The translations under genes and the position numbers were made by a program. From contig JAODUP010000044.1 in the NCBI GenBank assembly GCA_025642065.1, positions 661,001 to 725,000 on the forward strand: a DNA stretch of 64,000 bases, given 5' to 3'. How positions within the stretch are numbered: the first letter of the stretch is position 1; the number at the start of each line of letters is the position of its first letter. Positions 26,931 through 40,000 of this stretch are shown piece after piece. The notes below the pieces were generated by a model. The model was not told the DNA's origin, did no database searches, and worked only from the letters and a program-made list of their open reading frames with translations. Source of the DNA: Paralvinella palmiformis (lineage: Eukaryota > Annelida > Polychaeta > Terebellida > Alvinellidae).

Positions 26931-27144
26931 TCCACCCGTGGTCTAACGGTAGTGTGTTGGATCACAAATCACTACCACCCGTGTTCGAATCTCGGCGTGG
27001 GCATATCGATCTAGCTGCACGAAGGGTGTTTCATCTTTGACTTCGCTTCATTACCTTTGGAGATCGCTCGGCCCATTTAGCCTACCATATGAACAAAAGT
27101 GGCCGTAAAACACCAATCACCACTATCATCATCATCATCATCAC
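26931..27144 (+). mobile_element. SINE family A, full-length copy, about 214 bp
   Basis: tRNA-like head with box A (GTGGTCTAACGG) and box B (GTGTTCGAATCTC), body (GACTTCGCTTCATTACC, CGGCCCATTTAGCC, AAAGTGGCCGTAAAAC) and an ATC repeat tail. Pol III transcribed in principle. Donor tRNA not resolved. Confidence 0.85.
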
Positions 27145-30060
27145 TTCAAAACCATCTATCCTAATATGGAGTCCCATGACGATCAGCAAAAAGACCCTTG
27201 CTCTTTGATATTTTACATAAATGATCTTTGGATTAACATTTATATTCTCTCTGGAGATAATGTAGCTATTACTGTATCCAGTAAAGTAGAAAGGAAATAA
27301 GCATCATATATGCACTTTTCATAGAAATTAAAAAAAGTTCGTTTGATCAGACGTATATTTGCTAAAATTCGATAACTATAATTTTTATATTAAATCACAT
27401 ATTTAAATTCTGCTCAACCTGGCGCTCTTATAGCGCATTGGTTAGTGCAATGCTCTGTAAACATTAAGCTAAGTAAAAGATTTTAGGTACCAGTACTAAT
27501 TTAACATATGAATGTAAAACTAACATACCAATTAAAAATTATACAATTACAATCCTAACGAAATAGTCTTGATGTATACGATATATATTTATGTGAAGAT
27601 TATAATTAATAGTTATATAAAATGAATGCGTATCTAATGCAAAAATTTTAAATATTAATTTTTAAGTCAACAACATTAAGTTTACGACTCACACATGTGT
27701 TTATATGTAAACAAATATGAAACTTTCCCTGCGGAGTCGCACCACAGTCACATGTCCCAGTCGGGGCCAACACCAACACCAAGCAGTGAACGGACTAATT
27801 CACATGTCAACCTTCTGGAACCGGCTTCTTGATAAAAACTTTGATCGAGATAAACATATAAATAGCTGAAAATAATAAAATATCTAATGGGATGTGTTCA
27901 TAAAATAGCTTTAAACACGTTCTAAATATTGTAATACGACAGTTTGGTAAATGCCTAATTAATATACTTTTTTTTCTAAACGAGCGGAAATCTTTTCTGA
28001 ACAGGTCATCAAGCTGACGACTTTTATTCACCAGGGTTTCTTGTAACACGTGGAAACTGTCAACAATAACAACAAATACCTTGTCATGCTGGAAATGTAT
28101 CGCGCTTGTTAATCGATCAGTTCTATGCACTAGAACAAAAATAAAATCATTCTGCCATGAAGGATAAATGTGTGCGTGTATCTGTGAGGGAGGGAGACGC
28201 TGTCTTGCTGTCTGTCTGCATGAATGATTTTGGATGAATCTGTGGTCTTCGTAAATGGATGTATTAAATTGGCGTTGCCCAAGATACTTGATCTATCGAC
28301 TACGATGGAATACATTGAAAGTTCTACCCGGGGCAATATCTTTCTTTGATATAGCCGTTCAACGCAACTGCATAAATTAAACAATACGCAGCAAAATAAT
28401 CAAAACTGCCTCGAAAATAAGTTATAATGTTGATTAAAGGCTGACAATCGTTGATTAACGTTTATTTATTGTTCTGATAAAATAAGATTTTCATTGTAAA
28501 TTATATAGCTATTATTTCTTACGAAACACGACATCTTCACGAAGTACACAGCAAATTTGTTTTATCAGAAATATATGGTACATGATTCCAGCCTCAGCAT
28601 GATATCTTCAGTAGGCATACATATTATAGAAGAAAATTCGATTGACCATAAATCGGATGCAAACTGTTTGAAAAGACGGACCTGTAAAGAAATTTCTTTC
28701 GAACATATATTCCCAATATTGTATGTGAAACAAAAATGTTCCATTAGATATTTCATTACATCGAATATGAAATCTTCCGGTTAGTCGTGCCTGCTTTTTC
28801 TGTAAAACTGAACTTGCCAAAAAGTGAGTGATATTCCCAATTATTATAATCTATGCAATTATCAGTTATCCTAATCTTAGGCCCAGTGATATTGGAAAAC
28901 ATCATCTAATATAAGGAAATATGGAAGTACTTTTTTCCATGAAAACTCAACCAAGATGTGTAAATGACAAACGTGACGATTATACCGGAACTCGGACATC
29001 AGTTTTTGCGATGAATTTGACTCGTGTTGTTCTTCGACATTTAAAACTGATCTGTACTATGGGATTGTAACAAATAAATTGTTGTACAGTGAACCTATTT
29101 GTAGAGGTTCGCTCTTTGCGGTTTCAGCAGTAACCAATGCATGCGCCTCACATTCTGTGGCCACGTGGGCACGTTTCGTTCACTATGCCACAATGTTCCT
29201 TAAAATTCATCACGGACTAATCTGCATCAGCTCATCTGTAATCTTTACCACAGCAGTCATTTCCAGCCTCACAACGTTCTGTACACGAGGACGTATATAA
29301 TCACTCTATATATGACCTACTTAGGTAGAGATCGAAGATTTCTGTGTCCTTTCAAGTTATTTATTGTCTACACAAATGGCATGCGCACAGACAACATTCT
29401 AGTTGCAACATGATGAAAACACTTACGAAGAAAGACCAATCGAATGATTATTTTTCTTGCATAAAAACGTACTAGGATTTATCAATTATAATATTTTCAA
29501 CATCCCCTACATTATATTGTTATGCTATTTTTAGTCTTAAATATATATTAGTTGTTAGTCTATCCGGTTTTGTATATAGATGGTTAAATGAAGTAAATTT
29601 TTCAAATAAAACATTAGGAAAAATCTTTAAGCACACAACGGTGGGTGAAATCCGTGTCAGCGCCACATGATTGATCTGTAACTAACCTGGATAGATGCAT
29701 GGGTATAGCATGCATCGTTTCAAGCATTGCTGCATTAAATTATGTGCTGACAGTCAATTGTGTTGTGACACCAAGGGGGATCCAAAACAAAATATAGTGA
29801 GCCCTATCGGATGCCTATTTGTACAATGTGTGTGTGTGTTCAATGGAACTATATATGGTCTGATAGTCATTTATTTTATCACCTGTATAAAGCACAACAA
29901 TATGAATCTTCATTTCACCGGGTACAGTCGGTTCCAAATCTTAAAAGGCCTGATCAAAACACCATAACAACCAATTGGATATGGACCCGTCGCTAGCTAT
30001 TGTCTACCAATAATATATGTAACATCTGGGAATTTGCGAAACAAAATTGCCAAGCTATTA

Positions 30061-30061
30061 T

Positions 30062-30132
<71 letters not shown>
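30061..30132. repeat. (TA)n microsatellite with one phase slip
   Basis: About 70 bp of TA, interrupted once near 30080. Confidence 0.97.
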
Positions 30133-30133
<1 letters not shown>

Positions 30134-32053
30134 GACACATTAGATAACTAAGGGATGGGGGCCACTTCCCATAAATTAATCTCACCAGATGTGCACCGTT
30201 GTATGATATAATAATAAGGTATAACACGTACGTAGATCTTATAAAGTATTTATGTAAAAGTATTCATTTTATTTGCATTATGGAAGAAAACATATATATA
30301 TTAATGTATGGACGAATGTTTTTGTAAATATGTTTCGGTTTTAGATTTGTAAAAAGACCCCAAATAATTAATAAAGTAATTAATTAGGTAAAATGCGTAA
30401 ATAAATATCACATGCACGCACGCACGCACACAAGTTGACTGATTGTTTATGCACTGACTGACTGGTGTTCAATGTTTTATTCTTAAATAACAATAATGGG
30501 TCTGTCCCTTTCACGAGGAAAACACTACGTTACTGTGAATAGAGATTTATCATGTAAGTCATATGTGATTAGATTATGAGGGTGTCACAATTTATAGTCA
30601 TAGAATGTTAATACCACAACTGGGCAAACTGAACCCAATCATATCATGTCCCGTGATGACATTCCGTAGATCGTATTTTAGCGATCACTGTAGTAGAAAG
30701 TTCAACCATTAATGCTCGGTGACGCTGTTTGTCTTTTATTTCCAACTTGTTTAATATAATTTGTGTTGATCTGTCTGTCATAGTCGTTGTTCTTGTAAGT
30801 AGTTTTATTACGTGCATTTCCTTTTATGTGAATTTAATATATATTTCTCGACTGCGTAAGTACCACCACTCATCAGGAAACCTTTGTCTGAAGTTAGCAG
30901 TTTCGGAACATACTTCATAAAAACGATAGTCGCCAAAGTCGGATAGACTATCTAATCTAGATATACTAGTATTACTAGACCACCTATAGATCTAGGCTCC
31001 GCCTAATACTTAATAGTCTAGATAAGAATCATATCAATAGATTTAAATTTGATTAACCGTTCATAGTCATGTGCTTCTAACCCAGTTTGATATTATAATA
31101 CTGATCTGTTAGAAATGTCAATCTGACTTACAACTCACTTAGGTCAGGAGTAGACTGTTAACACGCTTAGAGTTAGACAGTCAGGTACTTTAATTATTTT
31201 TTGGGGTAGTTGTTATTGCTGTATCTCTTAGCATACTGTAAAGTGCTCAGCACACACAGAACTCCTTAGTTTTAAAAAATCGGCCACGTTTGTAATTAAA
31301 GACTCCAAATTACAGAGGTGAGAGGAAGCAAAATATGACTGCAGATTAGTTGTGACCTCTGGAAAACATCACTGTAGATTCATTGCTACTAACATTAGAG
31401 TAAACCTTAACTTGACCAACAGTACAGTTCATGTGTTATAACAAAATAAGAATCTTGTTCCAGGAATGAGATGTAAACATGATGCCCATCCCACATTATT
31501 TTAATATGTTGCATACAAAGATTTCCCTTTTGTGAAGTATCCTGTTAATTTTGATTTAGTGTTTATAATTGGACACAGAGCAAGGAAGCCATAATTTTAC
31601 CAAATCAACTTATCAAGTCAATATCTGATTATTTCAAAAATGTGTATAAACTGAAAAGTTTACTTACCAAATTGTAAGCAGTTTCTAATGCAAGCATCTT
31701 AGGCCACTCTTAAAAATAATCTTGTTGGGGGTTACCAGACAGTATCATAGTATGACTCCAAAACTGCTGTATGGAATTGGGAAGAAATGAAAAATACATT
31801 TCAACAATTTTTTCATGCTTAAATTCTGCTTATATTTGTCATTTGATTGGTGCTTTGCTTTGCATCAGTAAATTTTAGTAATATCAAGTCCTTTTTGGAC
31901 ATTGAAATATTGGCTTTCTTCACTATGTGTGCATATATGGGATGAATTGGCTTGCTTGTGGGGGTGATTGTGCATGGTGATGTTATATTATTGAATGATG
32001 TTTAAACCACATGCAGATATGATTATCTGCGGACTGAGGAATATTTGTTAAAA

Positions 32054-32476
32054 TGAAGTGGTTGCATAGCCAAGCATCAGAACCATGTTTGCTAGTGCTA
32101 AAGGTCCAAGCACTTAATGCACACTAACTCCCGAACCGTTATCTCTTTTTTTAAATATGGGACTGAGCATAATACACTTTTATTTGAACTAAAGTTAGAT
32201 TGAGGCTTTCGACATCTTTGAAGATGTTCAAACAAGAACAAAGGAGATCGAAGATATCACAGCTGTCCAATTATATCAATGTGATTGTAACACGTTGGCT
32301 CGGATCTTTTTATATCTGAAACAAGCAAAAATAGGTGCTTGCACATTCAATGCTTGGTTCTTTTACACCAGCATCTGAACACCAGAAAAACGTACATTTT
32401 GCACAATTGCATTGAGTGCTTGGACCTTTAACACAAATGAACATGGTTCCGATGCTCAGCTATGCAGTAACATTCT
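32054..32476. mobile_element. Foldback/MITE-like element, 423 bp, possible hAT-type target duplication
   Basis: Left arm 32063-32121 and right arm 32409-32467 are inverted copies (left GGTCCAAGCACTTAATGCA, right TGCATTGAGTGCTTGGACC). The octamer TGTTAAAA flanks both ends (32046-32053 and 32477-32484), consistent with the 8-bp duplication of hAT elements. Interior non-coding. A partial extra copy of the arm sequence lies near 32347-32385. Confidence 0.6.
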
Positions 32477-33089
32477 TGTTAAAAAATCTTTCAACAAATC
32501 AGTTGTTTTGTGTAGATTCATACTACAACAATAGCAAGCAATATTGGTGGATTTATGTTTTCCCTATAGTACTGAATGACTTTAAATGAAACAATAAATT
32601 TTATCACATGCAACATATTTTGTGGTCTGGATTATTCACTTCAAACGGTTCCACACATTATCATATTCACCACAAATTCACGCCACATTTGAAAGTCCAA
32701 AACAAGGGTCAGTTGTGCTTTATGTGATGATTGTGAATTGTTAGTAGACTCCGAAAACCTATTGAAAATACTAGTGAGTCTATATCTGATACAAGCTTGT
32801 AAGTTGTATGATATCTATCTAGTCTGAATTATTACTGACATGCGTGTATTTGAAGGAAAAAATGCTCCATGAGCAATATATTCCACTAGACAATCTATAA
32901 AAAAATAATTCCTACCTACTGTATGGAATTATTTTTGGCCATGTAACCCCTAACCAATTTATTTTTAAGACTTGGCCTTATTCAATTTCTTTTAGTATAC
33001 AGTAGCATGCTACTCTTATCTATTTGGCCATGAAGTTCAGTTTGGCACCAGCAGTTATATCTGCTGATATTTTTACAGACATATTATTT

Positions 33090-33178
33090 GGGGTATTATT
33101 ATATTATTTGTATAGCACCTTTGAATGGCTCCTGCTAGTAGGGGCGCTTTATTAAATATTATTATTATTATTCAGCTG
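33090..33178 (+). repeat. Fragment of the TTATTA-tailed interspersed repeat
   Basis: GCACCTTTGAATGGCTCCTG, CTAGTAGGGGCGCTTTATTA and a (ATT)n tail; inverse copy of the end of 25945-26400. Confidence 0.6.
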
Positions 33179-33750
33179 TTATTTTAACCATGTTTTTTAT
33201 GTTGTTTGAATCTACTCTTCATTTGTCAATTGTATTTCTGAGCTTGTATTGACAAGAGCACCACATCTCCTATCTAATCGGAAGGACACACCCTTAATAT
33301 ACAAGACATTAGTTTATGTTTTACCGTATTTCTTGTCCAATTTCATGTTTAGCCATATCTCCTTTTGTGGTTCATGTAGCTATACTATGATTAAATGAGG
33401 TTTATTTATTGTGATAAATAAAAGAAAGATTATCTCTGAATTGAATAATTAGATAAGTTAATAAAATATGAAATTAATAGTGATAATTATTTACATGTTT
33501 ACAAAACTAATTTCTTATAAGCAGAAATGTAAGCAAAACAATTCACCATTAGCTATTTTAAAATAAAAATCAGAAGTTATATCATAGCCTAAAGTTGAAA
33601 GACTTTCTAATGAAAGTGAATTTGACACATCCAGAGTATATGTATATATATATTATATTTCAGTGTTTTTTCTGAAATTGTTAAAAGTGCCTACCTAGTT
33701 ATGATATTAATTTCTTTAATTACCTTTATTATTATAATTAATTATTTTAG

Positions 33751-34030
33751 ATCTGATGACTATGAGATCGACATCACCAAGATGTCGGTATTCACCGGAC
33801 AGGAAGCGACATTATCGGCGCTTGAGCTCACCAGATAGATACAAGAATCCCAGATGTCGTTCCCCAAATAGATCAAAAGGGCGAAGGCCAATACATAGAA
33901 CACCTAGCCCAAAATTCAGACGAAGGTCATCTCCTGGGCCACGGCCACCTAGAAGGAGATCACGATCACCACGGAGATCACGGTCACCTCACAGAAAGTC
34001 TTCAGATGCCCATAATGGAGGTCACAATAG
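33751..34030 (+). CDS. THRAP3/BCLAF1-like exon 1: SR-rich region
   Basis: Acceptor ATTATTTTAG at 33741-33750; ATG at 33756; donor AG|GTAGG after 34030, phase 2. It encodes RYSPDRKRHYRRLSSPDRY and PPRRRSRSPRRSRSPHRKS, an RS-type domain that is usually serine-phosphorylated. The acceptor means a 5' exon, coding or not, lies upstream and was not found. Confidence 0.85.
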
Positions 34031-37000
34031 GTAGGTTCTTCCTTTAGTTTTGCTGTCTGCCTGAAGTATTCAAATAGTGAATACAGTTTACCTAGTTTTA
34101 TTCTGAGGTATTATAAAGCAAATTTATTGCTATTTTATAGATTTATTTATACATACTTAGTATCTACACAATGATTTATGTATTTTCACAATATTTAAAA
34201 TTCAAGATACCCTTAACCATTAATATTGATTTATTGTGGAATTCCAGAAAACCACCAGATTCCAAGACATCGAGTGCAGAGAAGCCAAAAGATCACACTC
34301 ACGATAAGTCTAATTCTGATGGCAGTGTGCTTGGTTATAATAAGTCACCAGTACAGGTTCAGCTTTCGGAAGAAACAGATCCAAAGGTTCAGACAGTACC
34401 TGTAAGAACTAACTATGATCCATACCACGATAACAGTGGAGATCGTGGTGACAAAGATTACAGAACATTGCAGCCACCCCTAGCAGCACTCTCTTGTCCT
34501 GGTCCTTCTAAACAGAGATTTGACCAAACTCACCTGACAATTAATGAACGTTTCTTAATGATCAGACCTCATGAGGTGTTCTCACCGACTGAGACTATCA
34601 CCGTTGATATTGAGAGAAGTATTCCTGGAAGCGAGCCTGCAATCATACCAAGAGAGATCTATGTAGATCAAGTGGTTATTGTTAGACAGAAGGATGAAGG
34701 AATAAAACCACTGTGCCAGCGCTGTGAATTTTTGGCTCCCCAAGAAGAGTATGCTGAGAAAAGGATTATCAGAGTATCACATGACACAAAGCCAAGATCC
34801 AGGAGTTATTCCTCCTCCGGATCCGCAAGACTGCCATTATTGTCTGAACAATGGACAGTCAGGCATGATGAAACACCCGTGCATTTCTTCAAGAAACAAG
34901 GGATGACACGAGAAGAGTTAGATAGGTGACAATAACAGAAATTTGTGTAGTTGTAGAAATTGTCACATGACTTCACATAATTTAAGTTTCTCTGGTTAAA
35001 AGAAATAATTCTGTAATTTGATGTATTTATGGAGTTGTAGCATGTAAGCTTATAACCTTTATTTTCTAGTTTTCTCTTAGGGGCCTCTGTTAGTCCTCGC
35101 AGTCGCCATGGTGACAGAGATGACAGATTGATAACATCAAGAGAGAGGTATTTTTGATAATATAAACCTAATATTCCATTTTTGTTTTTAAATATTTATT
35201 GAAGTGATGGTTTCAGAGCATAGGTTTGAATTAGCAGTGAGATAAGGGGAGAGAATATCATTAGTTGTATCACACGGTGAATGATAATTGTTACTTCATG
35301 TTATAAGTCTATGGTGAAAAGTGTTTAGGTGTCTTAATGGATGAGTTAATTATTTTATTCAGTAAGGATTTATACAAAATCTACATAGTGTTAATGAGGG
35401 ATTACTTGTAATGTTTAATAATTGCTGTCATATACAGATCTCAGTCTGGTCACTATCACATTGATAGTGATGAAAGGGTTGTTCTAGAAAAGCGGTAAGT
35501 AACGATGGTGCAGTGATTCTTATATAGAATTTATTGTACTAATTGTTGAAAATGATATTATGAAATCTCTGGTTGTTAATTTCAATAGTCAGTCATCATA
35601 GGTCTAAAGCAACCTTTTTGAGCTGAAGGCCAAATCATAAATTGGTCTGCGGTTTGAATAAGGCACAAAGTGTGGAGTGGGTGTTGGAGGCCTTCTCAGC
35701 ATTTCAAAATAAATGGTTTTGGAGTATCTGAGACTAAATGCCATCAATATATTAAATTGTTTGGGTAGAAGAGTGCAATTTGGATTAAGCCAGTGGGCAA
35801 CATGTATTTTCTAGCACTTCAAACCCCTTTTGCACTACAAATGGTGATTTCATTATGAAGGGCACAGACATGATGAAGTATAGTCCCTCTGCTAAGCCAG
35901 CAGACTTCACAATAATATAACAAATTGCCATACTCAGCATCCAGTAGCAGTTGTTGAAACTGTTGGTGATTCAGGCCCTACTTTTGTACAAAGTTTACAG
36001 TTTTAATGACAACGTGCATCATATCCTGCATTTTCAGCGATTTTGCACACAGCACTTCCTGGTGGATGATGCAATGTGTTTTTATTATTGAGCTTGTGAT
36101 GCCTCTGTTTGATCATGCCTTCTCCATCAAGGCGATGATGCCATTTATCCGTCTGACCATCGCCATCCACAGAGCTGGTCATATTTCAGACCAATGTCGT
36201 TCATCACCAATTCAATTGCTCGGTGACCATCGGCCCCAGTTATTTTTCCCTTCAGTGCAACTAAGCAGCATAACTTCTCTGTAATGTGGAATTCCTTGTT
36301 GCTGCCTCTCATGAATATCGTAAGTGGCATAGTATTTTTTGTGTCTGTGATCTCATATTTTCAAACAGACTTTACCTTTCTGGACAGATGATGGCTGCTT
36401 ATTTTCTCACAATGCAGTCACAACTAACTAGTTTGCTTCTAAAATAGTTTTGGTGTTTATTGATATTTATTATATCAGTATGGCATCCAGCGAGGACTTT
36501 AATAAAACAAAACACTATAAATCTCTGCTCCCGGTCACCGTTATAAAAAAGAGGTCTTAAAAAGCTAGCCAGCTCCTGATTGGTTGACCAGTTTGCCGAG
36601 GATTGTCGATCTCTATGAAAAAGACTGTTAGCCTTTAACACTCTAAAATCCACAAATACCCTAAACTTGTTCACTATTTGTGTAAATTCGTGAGAACTGC
36701 TATGGTTGCATATAAACCACTCATTATCACAAGAAGCAGTGCAGCTATAATAATAATGATATAGCTCAAACTGACATATGCATCTTTCCTATGAATGCAT
36801 AAAACACAGTGATGTTTTCTACAGTTTTGTTGTACCAATTGATACATATTTTTCATATATTAACTCTGATTTTTCTGTTGTAAATTGGTTCTGTCATAGA
36901 TCAACTACAATTGTGTATTAAATAAATGTATTCTGGTACAGAGATGGAAATTTACATTTGCACATTCTACTAATTTAAAACATCTCTTGGCTTTTTCTGC

Positions 37001-40000
37001 GGAATCATTACGATTTTCTGTTCTTTATTATGCCATTACGCCAGCACTCTGAAAACTACAATAAATCTGCCTTTTCCCTTAATACTCCCATGCGGTACAA
37101 TTTTGTCACTGTTTTAGCTGCACATTGTATCACACAACAGTTGCCAGCAAATCGGAATGGTCCCTTTTTTCCAGGAGGGCCCAGAATTTTGTGGAGGTGA
37201 TAGTTTTACCTATCCAGGTGATCCTCTCTTTTGTACAATATTTCCTGATACAGAGATAGCAAAAACAAATGGCCATGAGTGGTCGTACTGAAACAAATGT
37301 TCTTGTGGAGACATTAGTCAGTGATGATTCAAATTACATTGCCAGTTAGAAGCATAACCAACTAGTCAGTTTAGCCAGTGTCATGGACAGCATGAAGCTA
37401 TATCCAGTGACTGTTAGATATGTTTATTTAAGTAACTTTTTACATGGGGCAATAATGTGGGAATTTAGGTACTGAACCAAAATAGCAGTGATAAGCCTAC
37501 CTGTCCCTGCTGCTTTTCTTTCTAAGATTTCTAGTAGAATCTGTATGCATCATTGATAATACATGGAGATGTATGTTTGTTGTGATCAATTCATGATTAC
37601 CTAGCTTAATTGTAATTATACTTTAATAGAATAAGGTAATTTATGTGGCCTGTATCGATAAAACAGATAAAGAATGGCACTGGACAGCCACAGTTTGATA
37701 TCCTTGCCTCTGTGATGGTGGATATTTTGATCTTGTTTCACAGCAGTGCAGACTATTGAAAGAATATTCTCATTTATCATCAAAACCAAGACAGCTTTTT
37801 GCCACAGCACATCCACCAAAACTCTCAGTAGCTTGACTGTGCACAAAGTATCCCTCAATACCAAAGGTGCAACATGTTCTCAGCAGAAAAAAATTCAAAT
37901 ACTTTCCTGGCTTAAAGACAAATGGTGCTTGCTACCTATCAAAAACTCATGAAAAAGTGACACACCATACTATACAATGTTAGAACTGAAATAACATAAT
38001 ATACAGTGTGATTTGATTTTTTAACTGAATCAACTGATAAATAATACAGTAATCCTATGAAGATTTTAATATAGCGTAGAATATGTAGGATAATAATATA
38101 CTGAAAGTGCAGACTTGTGATGACTTAATTGTTATTACAATCCAATGTGGGAAAAATCTGATTAAATGAAAAAAGCAGTAGAACCTTTCACAAAAGAATA
38201 CCTGTGATGTTGAATTGTTTTGGTATCGATAAATATGATAAATTACGTGGTTTTATGATGTATGGTGTCATGTGAGTCATAGCTTGTGTTTCACATGAAA
38301 ATTATTACGCTTTCCAATTTTTAAATGTTGGCAGCTATGAATATGTATCAAAGGAGGGGTTGAATTATACCACTGTGACATTTCTTTATGAATTATGCAT
38401 CCAAATTTGTTAATAAAACCCTTGTAAGAGTTTAATTCTAAATTATTTACTCCTTTATACAGTTATTGGTATTGTATATTTATTTACTGTGGTATATTAA
38501 TATTCAATTCTCACTAAAGAGCTATCACCTTTGCATGTAGAGCATGTGATAATTTCAGTACATTGCTTTGCTAAAGAGCATACTTATTCAAATATGTACA
38601 GTCTTCATTTTGAATAGTATGAATGGGGTGGGGGGTGTATTACTGTTAGTACAAACATGATCTAATGTTGTTTTTGTATCTTGTTCCTGAAAAATACTTT
38701 CCTTGATACCCTATAAAGGTTCTTCAAATCCATTGGACAAATGACCTTCACCCGACAACAAATTTCTGTTTCTAGTCTCCTTACCTTCATTCTAAAGGGA
38801 GTGTACTGTATTTAACACACGCACTCGCTAAGAATTCCCAATAAGGGTCATTTTATTTCTAAAAGTTTATAATGAGGTAATTAAAATATTTTTTTAATTT
38901 ATCTTGCAATACCCAAGGAACCAATGGCAATGAGTGGTCGCACTGAAACAAATGTTCTTGTGGAGACATTAGTCAGTGTTGAATTACATTGCCAGTTAGA
39001 AGCATAACCAACTAATGGGGATATTTTCCAAACTCTCAGTATGACTGAATATTTTAGCATTTGTTTATCTTTAAGAAATAGGAAAGTGATAATTTTGTGT
39101 GAAAAGTGCTACTAATTATAGGCTTGGATTTAAATGTTTGTTTTGACATGTGCAATATTATTATTTTACATTTATTGCAGGAGAAAGACAGCTGAATCTT
39201 ATAAGTGAGTTTTTAAAAAGAAATTAACACATAAAACAACGTATTATAGTTAGTGTTTTGTTTATAGGTCTTGACTTGCTAGATTATTATTATTAAAGAT
39301 TTGTCGTACTTGTAGGTTCACAGTAAATCTGAGCAGTCCACCGGATCTGGATCAAGATTTACGTCAAGGCAGAGATAAATCAAAATTTGAACATGACCCA
39401 AATGATCTACGACATAGTTTGTCAAAGAAACGTGATAAAGATGATCCTAATATGGATGCTAGGTTGAAATTTATTTTTTATCATCAAACAGAATTGTTTA
39501 ACAAAGTGGATCGAGTCCCTGGGCTGTTTTTTTTCCATTTATATTTCACATACAGACACCACTTTCCCATCACTAACGCTTATATAGTATATGTAAAGAG
39601 TGTAACTTGTACATTACACAATTTACGCATTGGACAGTATATAATGTAACTATATATTATTTATTGTTTTAGGCAAAGGCTACTGAAAAAACGTGAAGAT
39701 GAGCTCAGAAAACGAGAACTAGAACTTAAAAAGAGATCAGGTTTAATACATTTCTTAACTTGACCAATCTCTGCGTTTCAAAAGACCACCACTTATTCAT
39801 TTATCTCCGTCATTTAAATGTTGAGTTTATGTTTGGGTCGACTTGTTAAAAGCCAGTTAGTCAATTATCTTAATTACTTCATTTTTTCAACTAAATAATT
39901 ATTTATTTTGTTAGCAATGTTAGAAAGGAAAGAGAAAGAACTAAAGGGTGACACTAGCACAGAAGAACTGCCAGACTTTTCTAACAGACCAGGTATGGTT

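Larger units (their letters stand above)
23492..33750. other. Intergenic, repeat-rich, no supported gene
   Basis: SINE, LINE, TA arrays and a foldback element account for part of it; the rest is unassigned AT-rich DNA. A 107-codon minus-strand frame at 27807-28130 and a 73-codon plus frame at 29079-29300 show no known domain and no clear gene context. Confidence 0.6.
35495..39180. other. THRAP3/BCLAF1-like intron 4 (3.7 kb)
   Basis: Contains the hAT transposase fossil at 35840-36330 and the direct repeat pair 37268-37364 / 38923-39014. The remaining sequence shows no gene. Confidence 0.7.

Noticed and set aside
26931..27005. Possible true tRNA gene
   Set aside because: A and B boxes are present but acceptor and anticodon stems do not pair convincingly, and the same head recurs with a shared body and tail, so it is a SINE.
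27421..27485. tRNA-like TAGCGCATTGGTTAGTGCAA sequence
   Set aside because: Box A resembles a tRNA but there is no B box or cloverleaf; at most a SINE scrap.
27807..28384. Adjacent minus-strand frames of 107 and 84 codons
   Set aside because: No known domain, no promoter or splice context, in repeat-rich intergenic DNA; chance or old relic cannot be separated.
29079..29300. 73-codon plus-strand frame with hydrophobic C-terminus
   Set aside because: No homology recalled and no gene context.
36006..36284. 92-codon plus-strand frame
   Set aside because: Antisense of the hAT transposase fossil.
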